NCBI GenBank assembly: GCA_038562375.1
Contig: JBCFAY010000001.1
Coordinates: forward strand, 186,001 to 250,000
Direction: 5' to 3'
From: JBCFAY01 sp038562375
GTDB lineage: Bacteria; Bacillota; Clostridia; Christensenellales; CAG-138
DNA length: 64,000 nucleotides
Every line of letters begins with the position of its first letter. The stretch's first letter is position 1. The position numbers were made by a program, and so were the translations under genes. Of this stretch, positions 17,576 to 26,637 are shown piece by piece. Below the pieces are notes generated by a model. It did not search any database, had not been told where the DNA came from, and was given only the letters and a program-made list of their open reading frames with translations.

Positions 17576-19921
17576 CTATACGCTCGCCTGCCCCCTTTCC
17601 CCAGCGTTTTTCTGTTCGTTGAGCAAGGAAAGCAGCTTTACCTTATTTACGGGAATGCTGCGGATCTCAAGGCCGGTAGCGTTTTTCACGGCGCTTATGA
17701 TCGCCGCCGCCACGCCTTCCGTAGCGGGCTCGCCGAGGCTCTTTGCGCCGTAGGTGCCCGCCTCGTCCTCGGATTCGAAGAGCACCGGGTCTATCTCGGG
17801 CAAATCCATGGATGTGGCGATCATATAGGTGTCGAAATTGTTCGTGCGGATCCGCCCGTTCCTTATGACGAGATCCTCCATAAGCGCAAAGCCCTGCCCC
17901 ATCAGCACGCCGCCGTAGATCTGCCCTTCCACGATCTTGTGGTTGATGACGGTGCCCGCATCGTGCCCGCTGGTCACCTTCTCCACCGTGACCTCGCCGG
18001 TCTCGGTATCCACCTCCACCTCGGCGATTACGCAGCCGTAGGAATACGTGGGGAACGCTTTGCCGCAGCCCTTTTCCATGCTGTAATCCAATGCCGGGGG
18101 CTTAAACCAGCGCATAACCCCCGACTGCTGGCCCGTCCAGTGATGGACGTTGCACACCACATGGAAGGGGATCACCGCGTCGGGTACCCCGACGAGCCGG
18201 AACATGCCCTCTTTCAGCTCCACTTTGTCCGGCGTGGCATGGAACATCATGGCCGCCGTCTCCAATAGATACCCCTTGAGTTCCTCAGCGGCCAGCTTCA
18301 CCGACTGCGCCCCCATCACGGTGCTCCGGGAGGCGGCGGTGATGCCGCTGTCGACAATGGTGTGGGTGTCGACGCCGATGAAATGAACGATCTCGGGGGG
18401 CACGCCGAGGGTTTCCGCCACGATCTGCGTAAAGGAGGTCTTCATGCCCTGCCCGTTCTCCGTGATGCCGCCGTTGATCATCACCGAGCCGTCGTCGTGC
18501 ACGCACACGAAGCCTGCCGAGGCGTCCGGGGATTCCGCGCCCAGACCGCAGCCCCGGTAAAACATCGACATGCCGATGCCCTTGCGTTTGGGGCTGTCAT
18601 CTTGGTTTTGATAAGCTGCGCGTTTTTTCTCAAAATCGGTTTTTTGGAATAGATGATCTAGAATTTCAGGAAGTATGATCTGTGCGTCCATCTTCTGGCC
18701 GCAGGCGTTCTCTGAGCCCTGTTTCAGCATATTCAGGCGCTTGAAAGCCACCGGATCCATCCCGAGCTCCCGGGCAACCTCCTCGTAGAGCATCTCGGAA
18801 CCGAAGATCAGCTGCGGCGAGCTGTAGCCGCGCATCGCGCCCGCCGTCACCTGGTTGGTAAATACCCCGTACACGTCGACCTTCACGTTTGGGATATCAT
18901 AAACACCCGCCGCGTGCACCGAGGCGCGGAAATTCATGAACTCGTGCAGGTGGAAAGCGCCCACGTTCTCGATCAGCTCCGCCTGAAAGGCCTGGAGCTT
19001 CCCATCGTCATTGACGCCGACTTTATATTTTATAATAAAGGGATGGCGCTTGGTGCTGGCCGCGATGGACTGCTCCCGGGTCATCACCATCTTCACCGGC
19101 CGGTCCGTCGCCTGCGCGAGCAGCGCCGCCCGGGCCGCGGTCAAGCCCATGAGCTCCTCCTTGCCGCCGAAGGAACCGCCGATTACCTGCTGCACCACCC
19201 GGGTCTTTGCCCGGGGGATGCCCAGCGCGTCCGCGATCCATCTGCGGGTAAAGTATGGGTTCACAGCCCCCGCATAGACGGTCATAAGGCCGGAAGTCGG
19301 GTCCGGCACCGCCACCGCAGCCTCCGGCTCCATGTAGGCGTGCTCTATGGGTGCGGTGCGGTATTCCCGCTCGATCATCCGGTCGCAACGGGCGAAGGCC
19401 TCCTCTACGTCCCCTTTGCGCACCTTATAGCGGGAATGGGACCAGATGTTGCCCTTGCAGTCCTCGTTGCCCTCGTGCACCAGAGGCGCGCCGGGGGCCA
19501 GAGCCTCCTCCACCGTGAATACGGCGGGAAGCTCCTCGTACTCGATTTCAATCGCCTTCAGGCCGGCGGCCAGCGATTCATAATCCTCCGCCGCCACGAT
19601 GGCCGAAACGTCTCCCTGATACCTCAGGCGCTCGGACATATAGGTGTAATAGCCCCAGCTGACCTCTTTTTTCAGGTCCTCAAACGTCAGGACCGCACGC
19701 ACGCCGGGCACGGCCCGGGCCTTTTGGACATCGATGCGCGTTACCTGCGCGTGGGCGTAGGGACTAAAGAGCGCCCCGCCTACGAGCATGCCGGGGAACT
19801 CGAGATCCCCCGCGTACCTTGCCCGACCCGTCACCTTATCCCGCGCGTCCACCCGCGGCAGAAAGCGGTTGATATAGGTATAGCCCTTGTCGTTTTTATT
19901 TCCGTCCGCGTATAAAGGCAT
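17576..19921 (-). CDS. Molybdenum hydroxylase, molybdopterin catalytic subunit
   Basis: A 781-residue molybdopterin-binding subunit of the xanthine dehydrogenase/aldehyde oxidase family, which hydroxylates a ring or aldehyde carbon with water oxygen. It starts with PRVDARDKVTGRARYAGDLEFPGML. The GGSFGGKEE loop, PVKMVMTREQSI, the AMRGYSSPQ substrate-channel segment, and KSLGEPATEGVAAAI with the catalytic Glu follow. ATG 19921 has GGGGAG upstream and is chosen over 19966. Together with the two following genes it makes a complete three-subunit enzyme. E. coli and clostridia keep similar enzymes beside ssnA- and ygeW-type genes, as here. Substrate is likely an N-heterocycle; selenium dependence cannot be judged. 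Confidence 0.93.
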   Translation of the reverse strand: MPLYADGNKNDKGYTYINRFLPRVDARDKVTGRARYAGDLEFPGMLVGGALFSPYAHAQVTRIDVQKARAVPGVRAVLTFEDLKKEVSWGYYTYMSERLRYQGDVSAIVAAEDYESLAAGLKAIEIEYEELPAVFTVEEALAPGAPLVHEGNEDCKGNIWSHSRYKVRKGDVEEAFARCDRMIEREYRTAPIEHAYMEPEAAVAVPDPTSGLMTVYAGAVNPYFTRRWIADALGIPRAKTRVVQQVIGGSFGGKEELMGLTAARAALLAQATDRPVKMVMTREQSIAASTKRHPFIIKYKVGVNDDGKLQAFQAELIENVGAFHLHEFMNFRASVHAAGVYDIPNVKVDVYGVFTNQVTAGAMRGYSSPQLIFGSEMLYEEVARELGMDPVAFKRLNMLKQGSENACGQKMDAQIILPEILDHLFQKTDFEKKRAAYQNQDDSPKRKGIGMSMFYRGCGLGAESPDASAGFVCVHDDGSVMINGGITENGQGMKTSFTQIVAETLGVPPEIVHFIGVDTHTIVDSGITAASRSTVMGAQSVKLAAEELKGYLLETAAMMFHATPDKVELKEGMFRLVGVPDAVIPFHVVCNVHHWTGQQSGVMRWFKPPALDYSMEKGCGKAFPTYSYGCVIAEVEVDTETGEVTVEKVTSGHDAGTVINHKIVEGQIYGGVLMGQGFALMEDLVIRNGRIRTNNFDTYMIATSMDLPEIDPVLFESEDEAGTYGAKSLGEPATEGVAAAIISAVKNATGLEIRSIPVNKVKLLSLLNEQKNAGERGQASV

Positions 19922-19950
19922 TGTTTCTCCCCTTGCTCCAAGAGATTGTC

Positions 19951-20227
19951 TAAGCATACCGTACATATCCGAACCCGCCTAGACCACAGAATTTGGCCGG
20001 TTTCCTTGTTGTCGTCGGTCGGAATAGCCACAGCTATGCCTCCCTCCTCCGCCTTGAAACCGTCTCAAATCTTGCGGTCTAGGTCTGGAGGAGCCTCCCG
20101 TGCGTAGCCGCTTTCAGAGCGAGGCGAGACCGCGAAAGCGTAGCGGCGCCTACGGTGAGCGGCCTCAACAAAGCTATGGAGGCGGCTGCGCACGGCAGGC
20201 CGGGTTCGGATATGCACGGTATGCTTA
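19951..20227. repeat. Inverted-repeat element, 277 bp, about 30-bp termini
   Basis: The left terminus (19951-19980) begins TAAGCATACCGT and the right terminus (20198-20227) is its reverse complement apart from two or three mismatches; both share CATATCCGAACCC. The interior has further short inverted pairs, such as GTAGCCGCTTTC against GAAAGCGTAGCGGC. It contains no gene and lies between the molybdenum hydroxylase operon and the acyl-CoA synthetase beta gene. It could be a MITE-like non-autonomous element or a structured RNA. No clear target duplication was seen. Confidence 0.65.
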
Positions 20228-20257
20228 AGATAAAGGGATTCAAACCCTTACATCTCC

Positions 20258-20941
20258 TTAGAGTATGATCCGGGCATCCACCGGCACCGCGCCTGTTTCG
20301 TACACGATGCAGGGATTGATGTCGATCTCCTTGATCTGTGGGTTTTCTTCAACGAGTTTAGCGACCTTCACGAGAGCCTGCGCCAAGGCCTTCACATCCC
20401 GCGGTTTCTGCCCCCGAACGCCCCGCAGCAGGGCGGCGCCCTTCAATTCCCCGATCATGGCCAGCGCGTCGGCTTCAGAAAGCGGCAGCACCCGGAAACT
20501 CACGTCCTTGAGCACCTCTACAAACACGCCGCCCAGGCCCACCATCAGCGCCGGGCCAAAGGACGGGTCCCATGTCATGCCGATGATGCACTCGGTCCCT
20601 CCCGAGGGCAGCATCTCAGAAACCAGTATCCCTTCCACCCGGGCATCGGGCGCGTGGGATGCAACGCTGTCCAATATGCCCGCGTAGGCGGCTTCCACGG
20701 AAGCGGAGTCCCCAAGACCTACCCGAACGCCGCCCGCGTCGCTCTTGTGGACGATGTCCCGCGAGACGATTTTGAGCACTACCGGATAGCCGATCTCCGC
20801 CGCCGCCGAGGCCGCTTCGCCCGCGCTTTTGACCAATTTGTGCCTCGGCATGGCCAGGCCGTAGTCGGAAAGAAGCGCCCATGCCTCCGTCTCCAGCAGG
20901 CTGCGCCCCTGTTCGAGGGCCTCCTGAATCCATTTGTTCAT
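20258..20941 (-). CDS. ADP-forming acyl-CoA synthetase, beta (ATP-grasp) subunit
   Basis: A 227-residue ATP-grasp protein like the beta subunit of archaeal/clostridial acetate-CoA ligase (ADP-forming), which turns acyl-CoA, ADP and phosphate into acid, CoA and ATP. Motifs: HKSDAGGVRVGLGD near residue 66, GMTWDPSFGPALMVGLGGVFVEVLKD and EIDINPCIVYETGAVPVDARIIL at the C-terminus. ATG 20941 is preceded by GGGAGGTAAAAG. The matching alpha subunit is encoded at 23643-24983, with indolepyruvate oxidoreductase genes between them, so the four proteins are likely made together. Confidence 0.9.
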   Translation of the reverse strand: MNKWIQEALEQGRSLLETEAWALLSDYGLAMPRHKLVKSAGEAASAAAEIGYPVVLKIVSRDIVHKSDAGGVRVGLGDSASVEAAYAGILDSVASHAPDARVEGILVSEMLPSGGTECIIGMTWDPSFGPALMVGLGGVFVEVLKDVSFRVLPLSEADALAMIGELKGAALLRGVRGQKPRDVKALAQALVKVAKLVEENPQIKEIDINPCIVYETGAVPVDARIIL

Positions 20942-21009
20942 CTTTTACCTCCCGGCCTCAGGCCTCCGCTTCAGGCAATCCTATTGCTAAGCCTCGGGGT
21001 CCCACGCTC

Positions 21010-21621
21010 TCATTCGTCGGCTTGTGCATAGGCCTTTTTGCCCAGGGCAAAGGCTGCGAGGTTCGTTTCCACCGTTTTTTGAGGAACCTTGTCGGCGATC
21101 ACCGAAAGCAGCGTCTCCTCGGAGAAAGGAAGCAGGCCGCTCGCGTAGGCCGCTCCCAGCATTACCATGCTCAATACCTTCGCGCTGCCCGCCTCGGCCG
21201 CCAGTTCGCCGCCGTCGAAGGCAACCACCCGCTTGCCGAGCTGTTTGAGCGCGTCGATGATCGTCTCCAGCGGCGGGTACGCTATCGCGCCCACCTTTAC
21301 ATCGACAGGCACCTGCATGCCGGTATTCATCACCACGATGCCCTCGGGCGAGAGATACGGAACGCCCAAACGCAGCGCCTCCAGCGGCTCCAGCGCGATG
21401 ATGAGCCCCGCGGCGCCCCTGCCGAGCAGCGGGCCGTATACCTCCTCGCCGATGCGCACGTGGGACGCCACCGCGCCGCCGCGCTGCGCCGCGCCGAAGG
21501 TCTCGCCCACGCGCACCCGATATTTATCCCCGTGCTCCTTGACGGCCGCCTCCGCGATGATATGGGAGGCGAGTATGCTCCCCTGTCCGCCGACGCCGGT
21601 TACAATGATGTTCGCTTCCAT
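21010..21621 (-). CDS. iorB: Indolepyruvate:ferredoxin oxidoreductase, beta (gamma-domain) subunit
   Basis: A 203-residue IorB protein. It opens with NIIVTGVGGQGSILASHIIAEAA, the nucleotide/CoA-binding start of pyruvate-ferredoxin-oxidoreductase gamma domains, followed by ETFGAAQRGGAVASHVRIG. With IorA it converts aryl or branched 2-keto acids to acyl-CoA and reduces ferredoxin. ATG 21621 (GAGGAGG upstream) starts 1 base after the IorA stop. Confidence 0.93.
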   Translation of the reverse strand: MEANIIVTGVGGQGSILASHIIAEAAVKEHGDKYRVRVGETFGAAQRGGAVASHVRIGEEVYGPLLGRGAAGLIIALEPLEALRLGVPYLSPEGIVVMNTGMQVPVDVKVGAIAYPPLETIIDALKQLGKRVVAFDGGELAAEAGSAKVLSMVMLGAAYASGLLPFSEETLLSVIADKVPQKTVETNLAAFALGKKAYAQADE

Positions 21622-21622
21622 A

Positions 21623-23581
21623 TCAGTGCCTCCTCATGCGGATGGCCTTTTCCACGCAGACCTGCTGACACAAGCCGCAATCCACGCACAGCACGCCATC
21701 GATTCCCGCCTTCTTTTCCGCCACGTCGAAGCGGGTGGCCGGGCAGCCCAGCTGCACGCAGGTTCTGCACCCCGTACAGCTCATGGTATTGACATAGGTT
21801 TTCGCCATGGTCTTTTTTACCCTGCGCTGCCGCTGCAACTGGCACTCGCCCTGGAGCACCACCACCGCGGGCCCCTCGTGTTCAAGCGCCCCTGCGATGG
21901 CCGCCGTGGCCTCCCCCAGCTGGTAGGCGTCCGCCGTGCAGGCGTACTCCACCCCCATCGCTTTGACGATGGGCAATACCTCCATGCGCGGATAATCCCG
22001 GCCGTAGGAGTCGAGGCCGGTGTTCGGGTTGGGCTGATGCCCCGTCATGCAGGTCCAGCGGTTGTCAAGCACCAACAGCGTGATGTCGGAGCGGTTGTAC
22101 ACGGCGTTTGCAAGCGCCGGCAGTATCGCGTGGAAGAACGTCGAGTCCCCGCATACCGCCACCAGCTTGCCGTCTTGATAGCCAAGTTTGCTCTGCCCGT
22201 GGGCCATGGAGATGCCGCTGCCCATCACGTAGAGCGTATCGAGCATATCGTAGGGCGAATCCGCCGGGTACCGCCGGGAATCCTCATTCCCCACCACAAG
22301 ATCCTTGGTAAAGATACCGTAGCCGGCCTGCTCGTAGCAGCCGATGTCGCCGTTGATGATATGCACCGCATCCTCGGGATAGGCGGCGAGCGCCGCCTTG
22401 AGCGCCGCGTAGGAGCCAAGGTGCGAGCAGCCCGCGCACAGCGTGGAGGAGCGGGGAATCACAAGCCCTGCGAGCTTTTGCCGCTCCGCCTCGTTGGGGA
22501 CGGCGGGCGCCGCAACACCGAAGAACGGCGCGATCGCCGCTGTGACGATATCCGTATTGAGTTCTCCGTAGGGATCGAATATAGGACTTAGTCCTTTGCC
22601 GCGGATTTTGACGCCGGGCGCCTTCTCCTGGGCCAGGGCCCGGAGCATGTTCTCCACCACGGGGTCGCCTTCCTCGATGACGAGGATTGTTTCAAGCCCC
22701 CGCATAAACTCCGCCGCCAGCTTCTGTGCAAGCGGGAATACCAATCCAAGTTTAAGAAAAGCCACTCTGTCCGCAGCGCCCAGGCGGCATAGCGCCTCCC
22801 GGGCGTAAGCCGCGCCCAGGCCCGTGGCGAGAACGCCGATCCTGGCGCCTTCGGGCTTGGTCAGTTTATTGAAGGGACAGGTGTCCGCCTTCTCCCTGGC
22901 GCGCTCGAGTGCGCCGTGGAGCCATTTATGCTTGTTCACGGCCCCCGGCGGTCCGTAGACGTCCCAGCGGTAGGGCATCTGATAATGCTTGTTAAAGCCG
23001 AGGGGGTTGCGCTCTATGCGCATCCCGCCGAAGAGCACGTCGCCGCTCGCGTGGGAGATACGGCTCACCGAGCGCAGGAACACCGGCAGCGCCATCTCCT
23101 CCGATAAGTCGAAGGCCGCCTTGGTCATGTCCTTGGCCTCCTGCTGGTTTTCGGGCTCCAGGCAGGGGATCTCGGCGTAGGCCGCCAGCACGCGGGTATC
23201 CTGCTCGTTGGAGGAGTAGTGGGCGTCGGGATCGTCCGCGACCACCACCACCATGCCCCCCTTGATCCCGCCGTAGGGCAGCGTCATGAACGTATCCATC
23301 GCCACGTTGAGCCCGGCGTTTTTCATGGCGCACATCACGCGCCCGCCGGCGAGCGACGCCCCCGCCGCCACCTCAAAGGCCACCTTTTCGTTCAGGCTCC
23401 ACTCCACGTAGAAATCGCTCTCCGGCGCCGCGTTCAGCAGCGCCTCGCAGACCTCCGACGAGGGCGTGCCCGGGTAGGCGGCCATCAGCTGCAGACCGGC
23501 TTCCACCGCGCCCCGGGCGATCGCCTCGTTGCCCATGAGCACCGTCCGGTGGCCCTCCGGCTGTAAAATGACAGATGCCAT
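21623..23581 (-). CDS. iorA: Indolepyruvate:ferredoxin oxidoreductase, alpha subunit
   Basis: A 652-residue thiamine-diphosphate and iron-sulfur enzyme that decarboxylates 2-keto acids to acyl-CoA. The N-terminal pyrimidine-binding half has LMGNEAIARGAVEAGLQLMAAYPGTPSSE. The diphosphate-binding half has CAGCSHLGSYAAL, NGDIGCYEQAGYG and VCGDSTFFHA...LDNRWTCMTGHQPNP. The C-terminus carries two 4Fe-4S motifs, CTGCRTCVQLGCP and CVDCGLCQQVC. The length is normal. The gene lies 61 bases after the acyl-CoA synthetase alpha gene, so acyl-CoA formed here can be used directly to make ATP. Substrate could be an aromatic 2-keto acid or another keto acid from the local pathway. Confidence 0.95.
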   Translation of the reverse strand: MASVILQPEGHRTVLMGNEAIARGAVEAGLQLMAAYPGTPSSEVCEALLNAAPESDFYVEWSLNEKVAFEVAAGASLAGGRVMCAMKNAGLNVAMDTFMTLPYGGIKGGMVVVVADDPDAHYSSNEQDTRVLAAYAEIPCLEPENQQEAKDMTKAAFDLSEEMALPVFLRSVSRISHASGDVLFGGMRIERNPLGFNKHYQMPYRWDVYGPPGAVNKHKWLHGALERAREKADTCPFNKLTKPEGARIGVLATGLGAAYAREALCRLGAADRVAFLKLGLVFPLAQKLAAEFMRGLETILVIEEGDPVVENMLRALAQEKAPGVKIRGKGLSPIFDPYGELNTDIVTAAIAPFFGVAAPAVPNEAERQKLAGLVIPRSSTLCAGCSHLGSYAALKAALAAYPEDAVHIINGDIGCYEQAGYGIFTKDLVVGNEDSRRYPADSPYDMLDTLYVMGSGISMAHGQSKLGYQDGKLVAVCGDSTFFHAILPALANAVYNRSDITLLVLDNRWTCMTGHQPNPNTGLDSYGRDYPRMEVLPIVKAMGVEYACTADAYQLGEATAAIAGALEHEGPAVVVLQGECQLQRQRRVKKTMAKTYVNTMSCTGCRTCVQLGCPATRFDVAEKKAGIDGVLCVDCGLCQQVCVEKAIRMRRH

Positions 23582-23642
23582 CTGGCTTTCCTCTCTTTCC
23601 TCAACTTGCCTTAACTTGTGAACGTCTTATATATCCGGGCCG

Positions 23643-24983
23643 CTATGCTTTGCGCAGCAGCGCGCCGATGGCCCGCACGGCCCTCTCCGGCGTGGGGAAC
23701 GCGGGGATGCCCGACCGATGCAGCTTGGGCACCTCGCGCTTTTGCACGTCGCCCCCGCCCAAAAATGCCACCACTATGGGCTTGTTCAAGCGGTTTTGCA
23801 TTTCCTTTGCCATATCGGCGGCGCCCTCGATGGGATCGCCGAAGATCAGCAGGTAGCAGTCCGCCCAGTCAAAGGCCGCCAATTCCTCCAAAGCGTCCCG
23901 GTATCGCTGGGCGGTAGCGTCCCCCGTCAGGTCGAGGGGGTTTGCGAGCACACACTGGGGCGGCAGCTTTTTGCGCAGCGCCTCCACCACGGGTCCATCC
24001 AGGGGCGGCAGCTCTATGCCAAGGTCCTCCGCCGTATCCGCGGCCAATATGCCGCTTCCGCCGCTGCTGGTCAAAATCGCCAGTCTCCGGCCTGCGGGAC
24101 GCTCCAAGAGGCCCAGTATTTTGCTGTAATCATAGAATTCCGCGATGCCCTCGGCACGGATGAGTCCGATCTGCCTGCACACCGCGTCGAACACGGCGTC
24201 GCTCCCGGCGATGGATTTGGTGTGGCTCTGGGCCGCCTCCGCGCCTTTTGCGGTGCGCCCGGGCTTTAATACCACCACCGGTTTTTTCCTTAGAGCCTCC
24301 CCGGCGATATCCATGAACTCCCGGCCGTTCCGCACACCCTCGACGTTGAGGGCGATCGATCGAACCGCATCCTCCTGTGCTAAAAAGCGCAATAATTCCG
24401 TCTCGCTCACGCCGCTGTTGTTGCCGAGCGCCACCGTCGCCGTGACGCCGAGGCCATCGTCCGCCGCCCAGCCGGCCACCGCGGCGCCGATGGTGCCGCT
24501 CTGGGAGATGACCCCGATGGGGCCCGGCGTGTCCATCAGCGGCCAGGAAGCGCACAGCTTGTTGGGCAGGTAGTTCACGCCCTGGCAGTTGGGGCCGATC
24601 ACCGCGATGCCGCCTTGCGCGGCAATGCCCATGACCTCTTTTTCGAGTTCAGCGTTGCCGATTTCCCGGAAGCCGCCGCTGATGATGATCGCGCCGCAGG
24701 CCTTTTTCTCGGCCGCTTGGCGCATGACATCGGGCACCGCCCGGGCGGGCACCACCACCACCACGAGGTCGACGTCCCCCGGCACGTCCGTCAAGGACGC
24801 GAAGCAGGGAACCCCGAGAATGCTCTCGCTCTTGGGGTTGATGGGATATACCCGCCCGGCGTAGCCGCCTTCGAGTATGTTTTTTAATATGACGTAGCCC
24901 GTCTTTTCCGGGCTGGCGGATGCGCCTACCACGGCCACGCTCTTTGCGTAGAACATGGAGCGAATCGCGTCAAGGTTTGGCAT
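23643..24983 (-). CDS. ADP-forming acyl-CoA synthetase, alpha (CoA-binding) subunit
   Basis: A 446-residue protein with CoA-binding Rossmann domain (SVAVVGASASPEKTGYVILK), succinyl-CoA-synthetase-like domain (GPNCQGVNY, ISQSGTIGAAVAGWA) and the segment AAQSHTKSIAGSDAVF, whose His is the expected phosphorylation site. The C-terminal part ends near GGGDVQKREVPKLHRSGIPAF. ATG 24983 has GGAGGCACATC upstream. It is the partner of the beta subunit at 20258-20941. The two-gene split form is typical of archaeal and some clostridial ACD enzymes. Confidence 0.92.
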   Translation of the reverse strand: MPNLDAIRSMFYAKSVAVVGASASPEKTGYVILKNILEGGYAGRVYPINPKSESILGVPCFASLTDVPGDVDLVVVVVPARAVPDVMRQAAEKKACGAIIISGGFREIGNAELEKEVMGIAAQGGIAVIGPNCQGVNYLPNKLCASWPLMDTPGPIGVISQSGTIGAAVAGWAADDGLGVTATVALGNNSGVSETELLRFLAQEDAVRSIALNVEGVRNGREFMDIAGEALRKKPVVVLKPGRTAKGAEAAQSHTKSIAGSDAVFDAVCRQIGLIRAEGIAEFYDYSKILGLLERPAGRRLAILTSSGGSGILAADTAEDLGIELPPLDGPVVEALRKKLPPQCVLANPLDLTGDATAQRYRDALEELAAFDWADCYLLIFGDPIEGAADMAKEMQNRLNKPIVVAFLGGGDVQKREVPKLHRSGIPAFPTPERAVRAIGALLRKA

Positions 24984-25016
24984 GATGTGCCTCCAATCCG
25001 GCAGCGGACGCGGCCG

Positions 25017-25237
25017 ATACCAATGAACGATTAAAGACGTTGTATAGCGGTGAGGAGTTTTTTCGTCCGCGCCGAAATCATAGATTTCGGCACTTCATCA
25101 AGGATTGATGTCAGCTGCGCCGACTACCTTGCAACGCGCGAAAACGCAGAAATAGCAGCGCTATTTCAAGTTTGAGCAAGGCGGTCGGGCGGAAAAAGGT
25201 CCAGCGCTATGCAATGGGGTTAAGCGCGAATTGGTAT
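25017..25237. repeat. Hairpin-rich inverted-repeat element, about 221 bp
   Basis: The outer arms (25017-25068 and 25184-25237) begin with ATACCAAT and its complement ATTGGTAT. They stay complementary for about 50 bases with mismatches, including TTAA, TTG, ATAGCG and a five-T block. Inside are perfect small hairpins: CCGAAATC-ATA-GATTTCGG (within 25071-25091) and GAAATAGC-AGC-GCTATTTC (25149-25167). The right end reaches the stop codon of the SsnA-like gene. It resembles a MITE or a folded RNA with a cloverleaf outline and holds no gene. Confidence 0.65.
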
Positions 25238-26616
25238 TAGATGCGGACCCCGTTCTTGCGCCAGAGAATTTTCGCCTGCTCCTGGCAGCGGGCGAGCACT
25301 TCTTCCTCGTCCACCTGGGTGGAATGCCCGTTCTCTACGACCACACGGCCGTCCACGAGCACCGTCTCAACCTGGCGGCCCTGGAACGTCATGTCGAAGT
25401 AGCTCAGCGCCGAGCAGGCCGCCACCGGCGAGGGGCTATCCGGTTTGACGATGATGATATCGGCTTTTTTGCCCACCTCGAGGCTGCCGATCTGGGTTTC
25501 AAGCCCGAGCGCCCTCGCCGCGTTGCAAAGGACCATATCCAGCACCTGGAAGACGGGCAGCAGCATCGCGTTGGCGTTGTGGGCCTTGTGGAGAAGGAAT
25601 GCGTAGCGCATGTACTCCGCCGTGTCCAAGGTAAAGAAATCGTCGTGCCCGAGGGTGATGTTGAGCCCTTTTTCCATCATGTAGGGGATCCTTGCAACGC
25701 CGTTGCCGCCGAAGGAATTGGTCATGGGCGTATGGCTTATGCTCACCTCGTTGCGCGCGAGGATTTCCACATCCTCATCGGTCAGATCGATGCAGTGGGC
25801 CGCGATCACGTCCGGCCCCAGCACGCCCGTCTCCTCCAATATCTTGGGGGCGCTCATGCCGTGCTTTTCCACCACGAATGCCCGCGGGATCTCCGCGATG
25901 TGCACCTGTATGCCCACGCCGTACTGATCCGCGATCTCCCTTGCACGTTCCATCGTTGCGCGGGAGTTGGTGAACGCGGTGTGCAGGCCCAGCCTGCCCT
26001 CGACGCGTCCGCCGTTGCCCTTGGGGTACTTTTTGAAGAAGGCGATATTCTCTTCAAAGCCCTGCCGGGCGTTTTCCACGGAAACCTTTTTGAGGATGTG
26101 CTCGCCGGGGATGCGCTCGGTCACCTCATAGCCCACCTGCGCGCGGATCCCCGTTTCGAGGATCGCCTTTGCGCTTGCGTCCAGGATGCCGGGCAGGGCG
26201 TTCGGCCCTTCCACAAACTCGCACACCGTCGTTGTGCCGTTTTTGAGCATCTTGGTAGCGGCGTAGCGGGTGGCGGCGTATACCCCCTCTTGGGTAGTGA
26301 TATCCTCCAGCCACTCCCAGCCCATCTTTTGGAGCATATCCCAAAAGTCGTGCAGCTGGGAGAAGTCCACCGGCATGTTGTGGCCGAGCACGTAGGGCAT
26401 ATGGCTGTGGGTCACGATGAGCCCCGGCATCACCACGCGCCCTGCGGCGTCGATCGTCTTTGCGCCAAGATACTTCTTTTCCAGATCGGCGCTCGGGCCG
26501 ATGTCCGCGATAATGTTCCCCTCCACCGCCACGGCGCCGCCCTCGATCATCTGACCGGTCAGCGCGTTGGGCGCAAAGGTGAGCACCAAAGCGTTTTTAA
26601 TCAGCAGATCCGCCAT
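25237..26616 (-). CDS. SsnA-like amidohydrolase (chlorohydrolase/aminohydrolase family)
   Basis: A 459-residue metal-dependent amidohydrolase of the TRZ/ATZ/SsnA group, which deaminates or hydrolyses ring amines. Metal ligands are visible in MPGLIVTHSHMPYVLG (HxH, about residues 70-72), VQVHIAEIPRAF, AAHCIDLTDEDVEIL and LGHDDFFTLD. The C-terminal PGSLEVGKKADIIIV-type strand appears as IGSLEVGKKADIIIVKPDSP. ATG 26616 has GGAAGG upstream. In E. coli and purine-degrading clostridia ssnA lies next to molybdenum hydroxylase, hyuA and ygeW genes; the same set occurs here, so a role in opening or deaminating an N-heterocycle is likely. Confidence 0.85.
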   Translation of the reverse strand: MADLLIKNALVLTFAPNALTGQMIEGGAVAVEGNIIADIGPSADLEKKYLGAKTIDAAGRVVMPGLIVTHSHMPYVLGHNMPVDFSQLHDFWDMLQKMGWEWLEDITTQEGVYAATRYAATKMLKNGTTTVCEFVEGPNALPGILDASAKAILETGIRAQVGYEVTERIPGEHILKKVSVENARQGFEENIAFFKKYPKGNGGRVEGRLGLHTAFTNSRATMERAREIADQYGVGIQVHIAEIPRAFVVEKHGMSAPKILEETGVLGPDVIAAHCIDLTDEDVEILARNEVSISHTPMTNSFGGNGVARIPYMMEKGLNITLGHDDFFTLDTAEYMRYAFLLHKAHNANAMLLPVFQVLDMVLCNAARALGLETQIGSLEVGKKADIIIVKPDSPSPVAACSALSYFDMTFQGRQVETVLVDGRVVVENGHSTQVDEEEVLARCQEQAKILWRKNGVRI

Positions 26617-26637
26617 CGCGCACCTTCCTTTCCCCTA

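Noticed and set aside
19922..20257. A complete insertion sequence between the Mo-hydroxylase and ACD beta genes
   Set aside because: Inverted termini exist but there is no transposase frame in 277 bp; only a non-autonomous element or structured RNA is supportable.
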